25,656 nt of DNA from Casp-actino8 sp001510455 (GTDB lineage Bacteria; Actinomycetota; Acidimicrobiia; Acidimicrobiales; Ilumatobacteraceae), in contig JAQCIK010000026.1 of NCBI GenBank assembly GCA_027592035.1, positions 1 to 25,656 of the forward strand. Reading direction: 5' to 3'. Shown piece by piece: positions 1 to 7,631 of this stretch (positions within the stretch are counted from its first letter, which is position 1; every line of letters begins with the position of its first letter). The translations under genes and the position numbers were made by a program. The notes under the pieces are model-generated. The model was not told the origin of the DNA and made no database searches. It saw only the letters and a list, made by a program, of their open reading frames with translations.

Positions 1-1
1 A

Positions 2-1354
2 GGATCGTTCACTGCTCGCAACAGCGACCTCGCTCGTCTCGGAGTGAAGGTCGGTGCCACCTACGCCTCGGCCTCGGCCCGCAAAGTTTTCGCATCGGCC
101 GAACGTCGCGTCGAGATCGACCGCGAGACCGAACTCAAGTCGGCCCAACACGTGAGCGAGCGACTCGGTGACATGAAGGGTGCCCTCATGAAGCTCGGTC
201 AGATGGCGAGCTATCTCGACGAAGGTTTGCCGGCTCCGCTGCGTGCCGCCCTGTCGCAGCTCCAGTCGAGTGCACCACCGATGGCATCCGAACTCGCCGC
301 CGAAGTGATCGAGCGCGAACTCGGAGCGTCTCCCGATCAGCTGTTCCTCGAGTGGGATCCCGATCCCATCGCCGCGGCGTCGATCGGTCAGGTGCATCGA
401 GCCGTCGTGCTCGTCGACGGTGTCGAGCGAGCCGTCGCCGTGAAGGTTCAGTACCCCGGCGTCGACCGGGCGATCGACTCCGATCTGAAGAACGCCGATC
501 TGCTCGGGTTTCTGCTGCAACAGGGCTTCAGCGGTCTCGATCCCTCCGAGATGGTCGACGAGGTCAAACAGCGCATTCGCGAAGAACTCGACTACACACA
601 AGAAGCTCGCAATCAGGCGATCTTCGCCGACTGGTTCGCCGGCCACCCCTTCATCAAAGTTCCACGCGTGTTCTCCGACCTGTCGACCTCTCGGGTCCTG
701 ACCACCGAACTCGTCGCCGGCCATCCGTGGTCGTGGGTCACCGAGCAGAGTCAGGAGTACCGCGACCGCGTCGGAGAGACTCTGTTCCGCTTCGTGTTCC
801 GAAGCCTCTACGGGATGCACAAGTTCAACGGAGATCCGCATCCGGGCAACTATCTGTTCCACGAGGACGGATCCGTCACCTTTCTCGATTTCGGACTGGT
901 GAAGCACTTCACCGACGACGAGATGCGCACGTTCATCGCCATGGTGAGTTCGGCCGCTTACGAACGTGACGTTCCGAAGTTCCGAACCGTGCTCGAGGAC
1001 TCGGGAATGTTGAAACTCGATGCTCCCGTGTCGACCGACGACGTGGGTCGCTACTTCGGTCGCTTCTACGAGCCGGTGTCCAACGATCGCGAGATCGTCT
1101 GGACTCCTTCGTACGCGAGTGGAATCGTTCGCCACACCTTCGATCGTTCGAGTCCGATCGCGCAATATGCCACTGTTCCGAAGACCTTCGTGTTCATTCA
1201 GCGGATCAACCTCGGTCTGTACGCCATCCTCGGTGAACTCGGAGCTCGCGGTAACTATCGCCGGATCGCCGAAGAGCTCTGGCCCTTCGTGGGTGCGAAC
1301 CCCTCGACCGAACTCGGTGAAGCCGAAGCCCGCTGGGCATCGGCCCACCACTAG
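2..1354 (+). CDS. ABC1/UbiB-family atypical kinase, 5'-truncated by the window edge
   Basis: This is an ABC1 (ADCK/UbiB) family protein, an atypical kinase-fold ATPase usually linked to isoprenoid-lipid or quinone homeostasis. The family hallmarks appear in order: the KxGQ motif (MKLGQMASYLD), the alanine-rich nucleotide loop (AAASIGQVHRA), the lysine in VAVKVQYPGV, the catalytic segment GDPHPGNYLF and the metal-binding DFG in FLDFGLVK. The reading frame is open to the left edge. A GTG at 44 could be a start, but in-frame residues before it (ARLGVKVGATYA) continue naturally into the family's N-terminal region, so the true start probably lies outside the window. The stop at 1352-1354 overlaps a TAGTGT box just before the next gene. 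No quinone-biosynthesis gene is nearby, so the substrate is open. The family is certain; the precise role is not. Confidence 0.93.
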   Translation, partial: GSFTARNSDLARLGVKVGATYASASARKVFASAERRVEIDRETELKSAQHVSERLGDMKGALMKLGQMASYLDEGLPAPLRAALSQLQSSAPPMASELAAEVIERELGASPDQLFLEWDPDPIAAASIGQVHRAVVLVDGVERAVAVKVQYPGVDRAIDSDLKNADLLGFLLQQGFSGLDPSEMVDEVKQRIREELDYTQEARNQAIFADWFAGHPFIKVPRVFSDLSTSRVLTTELVAGHPWSWVTEQSQEYRDRVGETLFRFVFRSLYGMHKFNGDPHPGNYLFHEDGSVTFLDFGLVKHFTDDEMRTFIAMVSSAAYERDVPKFRTVLEDSGMLKLDAPVSTDDVGRYFGRFYEPVSNDREIVWTPSYASGIVRHTFDRSSPIAQYATVPKTFVFIQRINLGLYAILGELGARGNYRRIAEELWPFVGANPSTELGEAEARWASAHH

Positions 1355-1357
1355 TGT
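1352..1357 (+). promoter_or_regulatory. Leaderless-type -10 box for the FKBP lipoprotein gene
   Basis: TAGTGT lies seven bases before the ATG at 1365. This matches the actinobacterial -10 pattern TAnnnT at the spacing that places transcription start on the start codon. It shares bases with the upstream stop codon. I see no convincing -35, so this is a candidate only. Confidence 0.4.
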
Positions 1358-1364
1358 CGACGGA

Positions 1365-2246
1365 ATGTCGTCTCGCCGTTCATTCGCTGTCGTCACCGCA
1401 CTCGTTCTCGTGCTCGCTGCCTGCGGCGGCGACGACACGTCGTCCAGTGACGAAGTGGTCGACGACGAAATGACTCTGGTCGACGATCCGATCATGGATG
1501 CCGACGAACCCGAGGTGGTTCTTCCGGAGTCGACGCCGACCGAACTGAACGTCACCGACGTCACCGTGGGTGTCGGACCGGCGGCTGCCGACGGCGACAC
1601 GGTGTTCGTCAACTACGTCGGCGTGCTCAGTGCCGACGGCAGTCGTTTCGACGGCAACTACGGCAGCGATCCCTTCGTCGTGACCCTGGGTATGGGCATG
1701 GTGATCAAGGGGTGGGACCAAGGTCTGGTGGGCATGCAAGCCGGAGGCCGACGCCAGCTCGACATCCCCGCCGATCTCGCCTACGGCTCACAGGGAGCCG
1801 GCGATGCCATTCCTCCCGATTCGGCGATTTCGTTCGTGGTCGACATGATCGCCGTCGTTCCGGCGACCGATGCGTCCCAGGAACCTTCGGTCGACATCTC
1901 GCCGGCCGACAACGTGAGCGAGCTCGTGATCACCGACCTCGTGGATGGAGATGGTGCCGTGGCCGAGGCGGGAGCCAAGGCGGTTCTTCATCTCGTCGCC
2001 TTCCGAGCCGACACGGCCACCCAGATCACGAGTACGTGGGCCTCGCCGCAACCACTCAGCTTCGAGTTGACCGACGGTGGAACCCTGCCCGGACTCGTGG
2101 AGGGGATCCAGGGCATGAAAGTGGGTGGTCGGCGTCAGATACAGGTGCCATTCACCGACGCTTGGGGTGCCGAGGGTCAGACCGAGATCGGATTGCCGGC
2201 CGAGATCGATCTCATCGTGGTGATCGATCTCCTCGCAACCTTCTGA
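1365..2246 (+). CDS. Secreted lipoprotein with two FKBP-type peptidyl-prolyl isomerase domains
   Basis: The 293-residue product begins with a lipoprotein signal (basic MSSRR, hydrophobic core, lipobox VLAAC near residue 20) and should be anchored outside the membrane. An acidic linker (residues 25-55) precedes the first FKBP domain, which keeps VNYVGVL, GMVIKGWDQGLVGM, GGRRQLDIP and the AIPP segment before the last strand, so it is likely an active proline isomerase. A second copy (about residues 175-293) keeps LPGLVEGIQGMKVGGRRQIQVP-type core residues but has lost the classic YG..G..IPP loop and may be inactive or structural. The reading frame is open further upstream, but the ATG at 1365 puts the signal peptide at the N terminus and has a TAnnnT box seven bases before it. 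The end overlaps the convergent gene by 35 bases. Confidence 0.9.
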   Translation: MSSRRSFAVVTALVLVLAACGGDDTSSSDEVVDDEMTLVDDPIMDADEPEVVLPESTPTELNVTDVTVGVGPAAADGDTVFVNYVGVLSADGSRFDGNYGSDPFVVTLGMGMVIKGWDQGLVGMQAGGRRQLDIPADLAYGSQGAGDAIPPDSAISFVVDMIAVVPATDASQEPSVDISPADNVSELVITDLVDGDGAVAEAGAKAVLHLVAFRADTATQITSTWASPQPLSFELTDGGTLPGLVEGIQGMKVGGRRQIQVPFTDAWGAEGQTEIGLPAEIDLIVVIDLLATF

Positions 2247-2736
2247 CCTCGTCGATCTTTCGCCACCAGGTTCGTAAGGCGTCCGGGAAGGCACCTTCAC
2301 CACCGTCGGCGAACGAGTCCGACCATTCGTGACCTTCCCATCGACGCACCACGACGGCGACGCCGTCGTCTGACACGGCGGCGGTCAATCGAACGCGGAA
2401 CCGACAGGGCTCGTCGTCGTCGTGATCATCGTCGCCATCATTGTCGTCGCCATCATCGTCGTGATCATCGTCGTCGAGCGGAGTCATCCAACCGGTCATG
2501 ACGAGACATGCAACGTCGAAGTCGATCGTCGGCGGCAGTCGGGTGATGAGCTCGTAAGGGTCCGCGTCGCAGTCGACGAGTTCGCGCACGAATCCGTGTT
2601 CGCCATCATGAATGGCGAACACCCGAGATGCGCGATAACGCAATGTTTCGTCGAGGGTCTCGTCGAGATCGGCGTCGACCCACTGGGCCGCCCTCAACGA
2701 CAACGTCGACCGTGGGGTACTGAAATTGGGACTCAT
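2212..2736 (-). CDS. Hypothetical protein with an Asp/His-rich acidic linker
   Basis: I do not recognise this 174-residue protein. It has a folded-looking N-terminal half (residues 1-87, mixed alpha/beta, with FDVACLVMTGWMTPL near its end), a very acidic low-complexity stretch of about 22 residues (88-109, almost only Asp with a few His, Gly and Asn) and a C-terminal part (110-174) with a beta-rich FRVRLTAAVSDDGVAVVVRRWEG segment and WWRKIDEVRRL near the end. No signal peptide or membrane segment is visible. It starts at an ATG without a clear ribosome binding site and lies 39 bases downstream of the IclR-type regulator on the same strand, so it may be co-transcribed. The end overlaps the FKBP gene in convergent orientation. 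The competing plus-strand frame here is probably a shadow. Confidence 0.65.
   Translation of the reverse strand: MSPNFSTPRSTLSLRAAQWVDADLDETLDETLRYRASRVFAIHDGEHGFVRELVDCDADPYELITRLPPTIDFDVACLVMTGWMTPLDDDDHDDDGDDNDGDDDHDDDEPCRFRVRLTAAVSDDGVAVVVRRWEGHEWSDSFADGGEGAFPDALRTWWRKIDEVRRLRGDRSPR
2410..2475. repeat. Low-complexity TCG/ATC triplet tract
   Basis: About 66 bases are built almost only from TCG, ATC, GTC and GCC triplets on the plus strand. They read as Asp, His, Gly and Asn codons in the minus-strand hypothetical gene. The in-frame triplet structure suggests slippage-driven length variation within a coding linker rather than a separate element. Confidence 0.6.
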
Positions 2737-2775
2737 GCCCGAATGTGGACACAGTCGGTGATGTGGGGCGACGAG

Positions 2776-3426
2776 TCAGACGAGAGAGCGTTCGAGTTCG
2801 GTCGCCGCGACCACGACGTGGGAGCCGAATCGACGACCGGGTTGAGTCGACAGACGTTCGATCGGTCCGCTGACGCTCACGGCGGCGATCACGGTTCCGA
2901 ACGTGTCGCGTACGGGCGCACTCACCGAGGCGACACCTGCCTCGCGTTCGCCCACCGACTGCACCCACCCGTGTCGTCCGACGTCGTCGCCCACCAGCAC
3001 GTGTCCGGCCGAACCGGCACCGAGTGGAAGAAGCGATCCCTCGGGAACGATCCACCGCAATCCGTGCGGTGACTGCAGCGACAGGACGCAACGGCGCACC
3101 TCACCCTCGCGCACGTACAGCTGAACGCTTTCACCGGTCTGGTCACGCAGACGTTCGAGAATCGGACGGGCACGTTCGACGAACGAGTCGGATTCGGTGG
3201 CCGCTCGGCCGAGAGTCACGAGCCAACGACCCAAGGCGTAGCGACCGTCGTCGGTTCGTCGCACGAGACCGTGCACTTCCATGGCGGTCGCCAATCGGTG
3301 AGTGGTGGCGCGAGGAAGACCCGATCGGGCCGTGAGATCGGCCAGACCGAGCGGACCGTGGGCAAGGAGGACCTCCCAGACCACGACCGCCTTGTCGAGT
3401 ACTCCGACTCCCGATACGCTGTCCAT
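2776..3426 (-). CDS. ndgR: IclR-family regulator of leucine biosynthesis (NdgR/LtbR/AreB-like)
   Basis: This 216-residue IclR-family regulator has an N-terminal winged helix-turn-helix (residues about 10-65, GLADLTARSGLPRATTHRLA) and a C-terminal effector domain. The N terminus MDSVSGVGVLDKA and the C-terminal blocks WVQSVGEREAGVASVSAPVR and VSVSGPIERL match the NdgR/LtbR/AreB group, which in actinobacteria sits divergent from leuCD and controls branched-chain amino acid genes. The gene has that same position here. The start codon is preceded by TAGTCT six bases upstream, which suggests a leaderless transcript. A nested inverted repeat overlaps this promoter, so the protein probably represses itself and controls leuC. 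The effector is not visible from sequence; leucine or a pathway intermediate is an inference. Confidence 0.9.
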   Translation of the reverse strand: MDSVSGVGVLDKAVVVWEVLLAHGPLGLADLTARSGLPRATTHRLATAMEVHGLVRRTDDGRYALGRWLVTLGRAATESDSFVERARPILERLRDQTGESVQLYVREGEVRRCVLSLQSPHGLRWIVPEGSLLPLGAGSAGHVLVGDDVGRHGWVQSVGEREAGVASVSAPVRDTFGTVIAAVSVSGPIERLSTQPGRRFGSHVVVAATELERSLV

Positions 3427-3430
3427 ACGG

Positions 3431-3466
3431 CGAGACTACCGTCTCAATATGTGAGACAGCGTCTCG
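3431..3466. promoter_or_regulatory. Nested inverted-repeat operator between ndgR and leuC
   Basis: A perfect inverted repeat GTCTCA-ATATG-TGAGAC spans 3441-3457. It is enclosed by a second perfect pair, CGAGAC at 3431-3436 and GTCTCG at 3461-3466, giving four GAGAC-type half sites in 36 bases. The element lies directly over the likely ndgR promoter and in the leuC upstream region. It is the obvious binding site for the adjacent IclR-type protein and implies joint control of both transcripts. Binding is inferred. Confidence 0.75.
3433..3438 (-). promoter_or_regulatory. Leaderless-type -10 box of ndgR
   Basis: TAGTCT on the minus strand lies six bases before the ndgR ATG (3426-3424) and there is no ribosome binding site between them. 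It sits inside the operator, in the gap between an outer and an inner half site, so repressor binding would block it. Confidence 0.5.
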
Positions 3467-3492
3467 TCACGAATCGCACGAGGTGACATGTC

Positions 3493-4896
3493 ATGACACA
3501 ACCGACCACCCTCCCGCAGAAGGTCTGGGACCAGCACGTGGTGCATTCGGCACCCGGCGAACCCGACCTCTTGTACATCGATCTGCATCTCGTCCATGAA
3601 GTCACGAGCCCCCAGGCCTTCGACGGTCTCCGGATGTCGGGGCGCAAGGTGCGTCGACCCGATCTGACCGTGGCCACCGAGGACCACAACGTCCCCACCG
3701 AGAACATCCACCTCCCGATCGCCGATCCGGTGTCGGCCCGCCAGGTCGAGGTCATGCGAACCAACGCCCGTGAGTTCGGTGTCGATCTGTTCTCGATGGG
3801 TGATGCTCGCCAGGGCATCGTGCACGTCATCGGACCCGAACAAGGCCGCACTCTTCCGGGCATGACGATCGTGTGCGGCGACAGCCACACTGCGACTCAC
3901 GGTGCCTTCGGCGCACTTGCCTTCGGTATCGGAACGAGCGAAGTCGAACACGTTCTCGCCACGCAGACACTTCCGCAGAGTCGACCGAAGTGGATGTCGA
4001 TCGACGTCGATGGTGAACTCCCCGACGGCGTGACCGCAAAAGACGTCATCCTGGCCATCATCGGACACATCGGCACCGGTGGCGGAATCGGTCATGTGAT
4101 CGAGTACTGCGGATCGGCCATCCGGTCGCTCTCGATGGAAGGTCGCATGACCATCTGCAACATGAGTATCGAAGCCGGAGCCAAGGCCGGACTGATCGCG
4201 CCCGACGACACCACGTTCGCCTATCTCGAGGGTCGAGAGTTCGTTCCCAAGGGTGCTCAATGGGAGCAGGCTCTCGACGCCTGGCGTGGGCTGGTGTCCG
4301 ATCCGGGCGCTTCGTGGGACAAAGAAGTTCGTCTCGACGCAGCATCTCTCGTTCCCCACGTCAGTTGGGGAACCAACCCCGCTCAGGTGACCGGAATCGA
4401 CGGTGCTGTCCCCTCACCCGACGACTACGCCGATCCCACCACTCGTGAAACGGTTGCCCGAGCCCTCGAATACATGGGTCTGACCGCCGGTCAACGAATT
4501 CGTGACATCTCACTCGACACGGTGTTCATCGGTTCGTGCACGAACAGTCGTATCGAAGATTTGCGGGCGGCGGCCAAAGTCATGGAAGGTCGAGCCGTGA
4601 CGGTGCCGCGCGTGATGGTGGTTCCGGGTAGTCACGCCGTGAAGGCACAGGCCGAGGCCGAAGGGCTCGACAGGATCTTCCGCGCTGCCGGCGCCGACTG
4701 GCGTGAACCGGGTTGTTCGATGTGCCTGGCCATGAATCCCGACAAGTTGGCACCCGGCGAACGAGCGGCCAGCACCAGCAACCGAAACTTCGAGGGACGT
4801 CAGGGTCGCGGTGGACGAACTCACCTCGTGTCACCCGCTGTCGCCGCCGCCACCGCAGTGGCCGGTCACTTCGCCACCCCCACCGATCTGAGCTGA
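3493..4896 (+). CDS. leuC: 3-isopropylmalate dehydratase large subunit
   Basis: LeuC forms a heterodimer with LeuD and isomerises 2-isopropylmalate to 3-isopropylmalate in leucine synthesis through a [4Fe-4S] cluster. The 467-residue length is normal. The three cluster ligands are visible as Cys349 in IGSCTNSR and Cys408 and Cys411 in PGCSMCLAMNPD. Family blocks such as VATEDHNVPT, CGDSHTATHGAFGALAFGIG and FEGRQGRGGRTHLVSP are intact. The ATG at 3493 is chosen over one at 3488 because it is in frame and has an AGGTGAC ribosome binding site at the right distance. leuD follows after nine bases. Control by the divergent IclR-type regulator through the nested operator is likely. Confidence 0.98.
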   Translation: MTQPTTLPQKVWDQHVVHSAPGEPDLLYIDLHLVHEVTSPQAFDGLRMSGRKVRRPDLTVATEDHNVPTENIHLPIADPVSARQVEVMRTNAREFGVDLFSMGDARQGIVHVIGPEQGRTLPGMTIVCGDSHTATHGAFGALAFGIGTSEVEHVLATQTLPQSRPKWMSIDVDGELPDGVTAKDVILAIIGHIGTGGGIGHVIEYCGSAIRSLSMEGRMTICNMSIEAGAKAGLIAPDDTTFAYLEGREFVPKGAQWEQALDAWRGLVSDPGASWDKEVRLDAASLVPHVSWGTNPAQVTGIDGAVPSPDDYADPTTRETVARALEYMGLTAGQRIRDISLDTVFIGSCTNSRIEDLRAAAKVMEGRAVTVPRVMVVPGSHAVKAQAEAEGLDRIFRAAGADWREPGCSMCLAMNPDKLAPGERAASTSNRNFEGRQGRGGRTHLVSPAVAAATAVAGHFATPTDLS

Positions 4897-4905
4897 GGAG
4901 TAACC

Positions 4906-5493
4906 ATGAAGAGCGTTCGAGTTCTCTCCGGTCGAGGCATCCCGCTACGACGTAGCGACGTCGACACCGACCAGATCATTCCGGCCGACTGGTTGAAGCG
5001 CGTCGAACGCACGGGCTTCGAAGCGGGCCTGTTCTCCACATGGCGCGACGACCGTGACTTCGTCCTGAACGATCAGCGTTATGCCGGTGCGTCGATTCTC
5101 GTGGCCGGACCCTCGTTCGGAGTGGGCTCGAGCCGTGAGCACGCGGTGTGGGCCATTCAACAGTACGGATTCGACGCCGTGATCGCGCCGAGCTTCTCGG
5201 ACATCTTCCGCAACAACTGCACCAAGAACGGGCTCGTACCCGTGGCGCTTCCACTCACCACTGTCGAACGTATCTGGGCGGCGATCGAAGCCGATCAGGC
5301 CACCGAGATCGTGGTCGACATGGAGCGCCTCACCGTGGAAGTGCCCTCGATCGGCGTGACCGAGAACTTTCCGATGGAACCGCAGAACCAGCACCGCTTC
5401 CTGAACGGTCTCGACGACATCGGCATCACACTCAGCCACGCCGACGACATCACGGCGTTCGAAGCCAAACGTCCAGCCTGGCTCGCGCGCTGA
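4906..5493 (+). CDS. leuD: 3-isopropylmalate dehydratase small subunit
   Basis: LeuD is the small swivel-domain partner of LeuC. The 195-residue product shows DTDQIIPA (residues 20-27), FGVGSSREHAVWAI and IAPSFSDIFRNNCTKNGL, all typical of LeuD. It is in the same operon as leuC, starts nine bases after the leuC stop and has a GAGGAG ribosome binding site. The 3' end stops 16 bases before the convergent helicase gene. A 6-bp hairpin spans this junction, but there is no T-run after it. Confidence 0.98.
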   Translation: MKSVRVLSGRGIPLRRSDVDTDQIIPADWLKRVERTGFEAGLFSTWRDDRDFVLNDQRYAGASILVAGPSFGVGSSREHAVWAIQQYGFDAVIAPSFSDIFRNNCTKNGLVPVALPLTTVERIWAAIEADQATEIVVDMERLTVEVPSIGVTENFPMEPQNQHRFLNGLDDIGITLSHADDITAFEAKRPAWLAR

Positions 5494-5509
5494 GCATCAC
5501 GACGACTCG

Positions 5510-6793
5510 TCAGTCGTTCTCGAACTCGATCAGATTCAACAACTTCGGATTGTTGCTGAACACCTCAATCGGCTTGGTGATCGGCATACGCATCGTTCGT
5601 TGGAGCAACGTGACCTGAGTGTGCTGGTTGTACTCGACGAGAGTGACCGCCCAGCCGTCGCGACCAGCGCGTGCCGTACGGCCCGACCGGTGCAAATAGT
5701 CCTTGTTGTCCTTGGCCGGCTCGTAATGAACGACGGCCGCGATGTCGTCGATGTCGATACCACGGGCCGCCACGTCGGTGGCCACCAACACGTGCAGATC
5801 TCCCTCGGCGAAACGGCGCAGCGCCTTTTCGCGCGTGGGCTGCGCCAGGTCACCGTGAATGGCCGACGCGTTGACACCGAGCGCCTGCAAATTGTCGGCG
5901 ACTCGATCGCACACTCGCTTGGTCTGGCAGAACACCACGGTCTTGCCCGCACCACGGGAGATCGCCGAGACGACCTTGTCCTTGTCGAGATGGTGCACGG
6001 CCAACCACAGATGGTGCATGGTGCCGACGGTGTCGGTGGCCGCGTCGATCGCCACTTCGATCGGATCCTTGAGATAGGCCCGGATCAGGTGGCCGACATC
6101 ACCGTCGAGAGTGGCCGAGAAGAGCATCGTCTGATTGCGGCCCGTGCAGCGGCGCAGGATCCATTCGACCTGCGGGGTGAAACCGTCGTCGGCCATGCGG
6201 TCGGCCTCGTCGAGAACCACGACCTCGACGCCCGAGACGTCGATCTCTTCCGACTTCAACAAGTCGATGAGACGCAGCGGAGTGGCCACCACGATTTCGA
6301 TGCCTTTGGCCATCTCGTCGACCTGATAATGGCGACTCGACCCTCCGTACACGGGTAACACGCGGCGACCCGAATGACGAGCCACCGGTTCGAGGACCTC
6401 GGCCACCTGAATGGCGAGTTCGCGCGTGGGCACGAGCACGAGCCCGAGCGGACGCTTGGGTTCGGCACGTTCGGAGACGCGCGACAACATCGGCACACCG
6501 AAGGCGAGTGTCTTGCCCGAACCGGTCTTGGCGCGGCCGCACACGTCGCGGCCTTGCATGGCCACCGGAATGGCCTCTTTCTGGATGGCGAAGGGCTGAG
6601 CGAAACCGGCTGCCGCCAGTCCGGCATCGACGAAGTCGGGAACACCGAGAGCGGCGAAACCGGTGGGCGTGGGAACCGGCGGAAGAGCGTTGATGGAGGT
6701 GAGGGGTTTGGACGTGTCGGGTGCTGGCTGATCGGGGCGAGGAGGGCGGCGCCGTCCACGCGGTGATCCCTGACGTCGGGATGGTTCTGTCAT
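5510..6793 (-). CDS. DEAD-box ATP-dependent RNA helicase (RhlE/DeaD-like)
   Basis: This 427-residue DEAD-box helicase would unwind RNA duplexes in the cytoplasm, for example in ribosome assembly, mRNA decay or cold adaptation. The motifs appear in order: Q motif (GFAQPFAIQKEAIP, Gln71), motif I AKTGSGKT (88-95), PTRELAIQ, DEAD (VLDEADRM), SAT (LFSATLD), the ATDVAARGIDI segment and motif VI HRSGRTARAG. An Arg/Pro-rich N-terminal extension (residues 5-25) could contact RNA. The chosen ATG at 6793 has an AAGGAAC ribosome binding site. The frame is open 32 codons further upstream, but that part would run into the upstream permease gene. The C terminus is short, without the long basic tail of some DeaD proteins. 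It lies 46 bases after the permease and may be read from that transcript. Confidence 0.95.
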   Translation of the reverse strand: MTEPSRRQGSPRGRRRPPRPDQPAPDTSKPLTSINALPPVPTPTGFAALGVPDFVDAGLAAAGFAQPFAIQKEAIPVAMQGRDVCGRAKTGSGKTLAFGVPMLSRVSERAEPKRPLGLVLVPTRELAIQVAEVLEPVARHSGRRVLPVYGGSSRHYQVDEMAKGIEIVVATPLRLIDLLKSEEIDVSGVEVVVLDEADRMADDGFTPQVEWILRRCTGRNQTMLFSATLDGDVGHLIRAYLKDPIEVAIDAATDTVGTMHHLWLAVHHLDKDKVVSAISRGAGKTVVFCQTKRVCDRVADNLQALGVNASAIHGDLAQPTREKALRRFAEGDLHVLVATDVAARGIDIDDIAAVVHYEPAKDNKDYLHRSGRTARAGRDGWAVTLVEYNQHTQVTLLQRTMRMPITKPIEVFSNNPKLLNLIEFEND

Positions 6794-6839
6794 GTTCCTT
6801 GCAGGGTACCGCGTGCGGGCGGTCGGCCCCCGGTTCGAC

Positions 6840-7631
6840 TCAGGTGAGGGTACGGGGGTCGACTCGCAGAACTCGCCGGAACAGCGCATCGATGAGGAAA
6901 CCGGTGATTCCGATCATCAGAACGGCCCCACCGAGCGCCGCGTAGTCGAGTTGGTCTCGGGCGTTCAGTACCGCGTACCCGAGACCCGAATCGACACCCA
7001 GCATCTCCGCCGGAACGAGAACGATCCACGCCACTCCGAGAGCCAGTCGCAACGCCGTGAGCACGTTGGCTCTCACCACCGGCGACGTGACGAACCGCAA
7101 GCGTTCGGGACGGGTCGCCCCGAGCGACTCGGCGAGTTCCTTCAGCGCCGGAGACACCGACTTCACCCCCGCAGCAGTACCGAGGGCCAGCGGCCACACC
7201 GCAGTGATGGCGACGAGGAACAGAACCGGCGCGTCACCCACTCCGAACGCCACGATCACGATCGGAGCCCACGCCAACGGGGAGATCATGCGCAGGAAGT
7301 TCACCACCGGAGTGGATGCGTCTTCGACCCGACGATTCGACCCGAGGCCCAGACCCAACGGAACACCGAACGCGATTGCGATGGCGAGTCCGGCGAGGAG
7401 GCGCACCAGGCTGGCGCGCAGATCGGCAACGAGATCGCCGTCGATCAATCCGTTCCAGAGAGCCGGCACCGATTCGTCGGGACCGATTCGGGACACCACC
7501 GGATTGTCGGACCACACGACCGACGACGCCAACCACCACAGTCCGATCGCCACGCCGATCACCAGAAGACGAACGGCGACACGCACTGCGACGTCTCTCG
7601 CCGGGTCGATCATGCGACGTGATCCGGTCAC
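6840..7631 (-). CDS. ABC transporter permease, NitT/TauT (SsuC/TauC) type
   Basis: This is the membrane-spanning subunit of an importer for nitrate, sulfonate, taurine or similar solutes. The product has about 263 residues and roughly six hydrophobic segments. The cytoplasmic EAA loop that docks the ATPase is seen as ELAESLGATRPERLRF, followed by GVAWIVLVPAEMLG, typical of SsuC/TauC. I chose the GTG at 7631 because its bases overlap the upstream stop codon (GTGA), a pattern of translational coupling. The ATG at 7613, six codons later, is a good alternative. A longer open frame to 7871 lies inside the upstream gene and is not credible. The gene is the fourth or fifth in a minus-strand operon with the ATPase and binding protein. 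Confidence 0.9.
   Translation of the reverse strand: MTGSRRMIDPARDVAVRVAVRLLVIGVAIGLWWLASSVVWSDNPVVSRIGPDESVPALWNGLIDGDLVADLRASLVRLLAGLAIAIAFGVPLGLGLGSNRRVEDASTPVVNFLRMISPLAWAPIVIVAFGVGDAPVLFLVAITAVWPLALGTAAGVKSVSPALKELAESLGATRPERLRFVTSPVVRANVLTALRLALGVAWIVLVPAEMLGVDSGLGYAVLNARDQLDYAALGGAVLMIGITGFLIDALFRRVLRVDPRTLT

Noticed and set aside
2422..3072. Plus-strand frame of 216 codons opposite the hypothetical gene and ndgR
   Set aside because: It overlaps the strongly supported ndgR, and its hydrophobic start is only the antisense of the Asp/His tract.
5502..5517. Hairpin ACGACT-cgtc-AGTCGT as terminator between leuD and the helicase
   Set aside because: Only six base pairs and no T-run on either strand; it overlaps the helicase stop codon, and short palindromes are common in this DNA.
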